Shown here in pieces: positions 21,515 through 21,523 of a stretch of DNA of 21,523 nucleotides; within the stretch, counting starts at the first letter, position 1, and each line of letters begins with the position of its first letter. Below the pieces are notes generated by a model that saw nothing but the letters and a program-made list of their open reading frames with translations, had not been told where the DNA came from and searched no databases. Source of the DNA: an uncultured Clostridia bacterium. GTDB taxonomy: Bacteria; Bacillota; Clostridia; Lachnospirales; Anaerotignaceae. Where the stretch lies: positions 1 to 21,523 of the forward strand of contig CALCGT010000011.1 of the NCBI GenBank assembly GCA_937901125.1, read 5' to 3'. The position numbers were made by a program, and so were the translations under genes.

Positions 21515-21523
21515 AATTATCCA

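Overview
The window looks like a piece of a chromosome from a Gram-positive anaerobe of the class Clostridia. The evidence is the moderately low G+C, strong GGAGG-type ribosome binding sites, a T-box in front of thrS, a CIRCE element in front of groES-groEL, the oxygen-sensitive Fe-S serine dehydratase in two subunits, and a thioredoxin-reductase-like flavoprotein of the kind clostridia use without NADPH. The family (perhaps Lachnospiraceae or a relative) is an inference. All 20 genes I accept lie on the minus strand, so transcription runs from high to low coordinates. I see no mobile element, CRISPR array, tRNA or rRNA.

Layout in order of transcription (right to left). An iron-containing alcohol dehydrogenase (20353-21453) is followed by a small zinc-amidase-like protein whose ribosome binding site lies inside a terminator-like hairpin. 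An EF-G-like GTPase of the second (non-canonical) type follows, with its own terminator. Next is a thioredoxin-reductase-like flavoprotein that keeps its CxxC but has lost the usual NADPH fingerprint; a cluster of three stem-loops precedes it. Then comes groES-groEL under a perfect CIRCE operator. Next is a serine module: sdaAB-sdaAA (serine to pyruvate and ammonia) and sstT (Na+/serine-threonine symporter). A five-gene operon follows: a small ABM-domain monooxygenase, a DUF402 protein, radC, a PspC-domain protein and trpS. Then comes a transporter-like DUF1538 membrane protein with a tandem PII-like protein and a YbjQ-family protein, followed by corA. Last are thrS with its T-box leader and infC-rpmI-rplT with its own promoter and attenuator-like leader.

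Regulation is unusually readable. Near-consensus sigma-A promoters precede thrS, infC, groES, sdaAB and the DUF1538 gene. Clear intrinsic terminators end thrS, ybjQ, sstT, groEL, the flavoprotein gene, the EF-G-like gene and the amidase. infC appears to start at ATT, the classic autoregulatory start of this gene. sdaAB starts at GTG and the DUF1538 gene at TTG.

Most of the window is housekeeping. The least understood part is the DUF1538 / PII-like / YbjQ cluster (4863-7615): a duplicated membrane protein paired with a two-domain PII-like protein behind its own promoter and inverted repeats. Other points worth a second look are the flavoprotein without an NADPH site, the amidase-like protein missing its first zinc histidine, the hairpin that buries that gene's ribosome binding site, and the structured 3' end after trpS.
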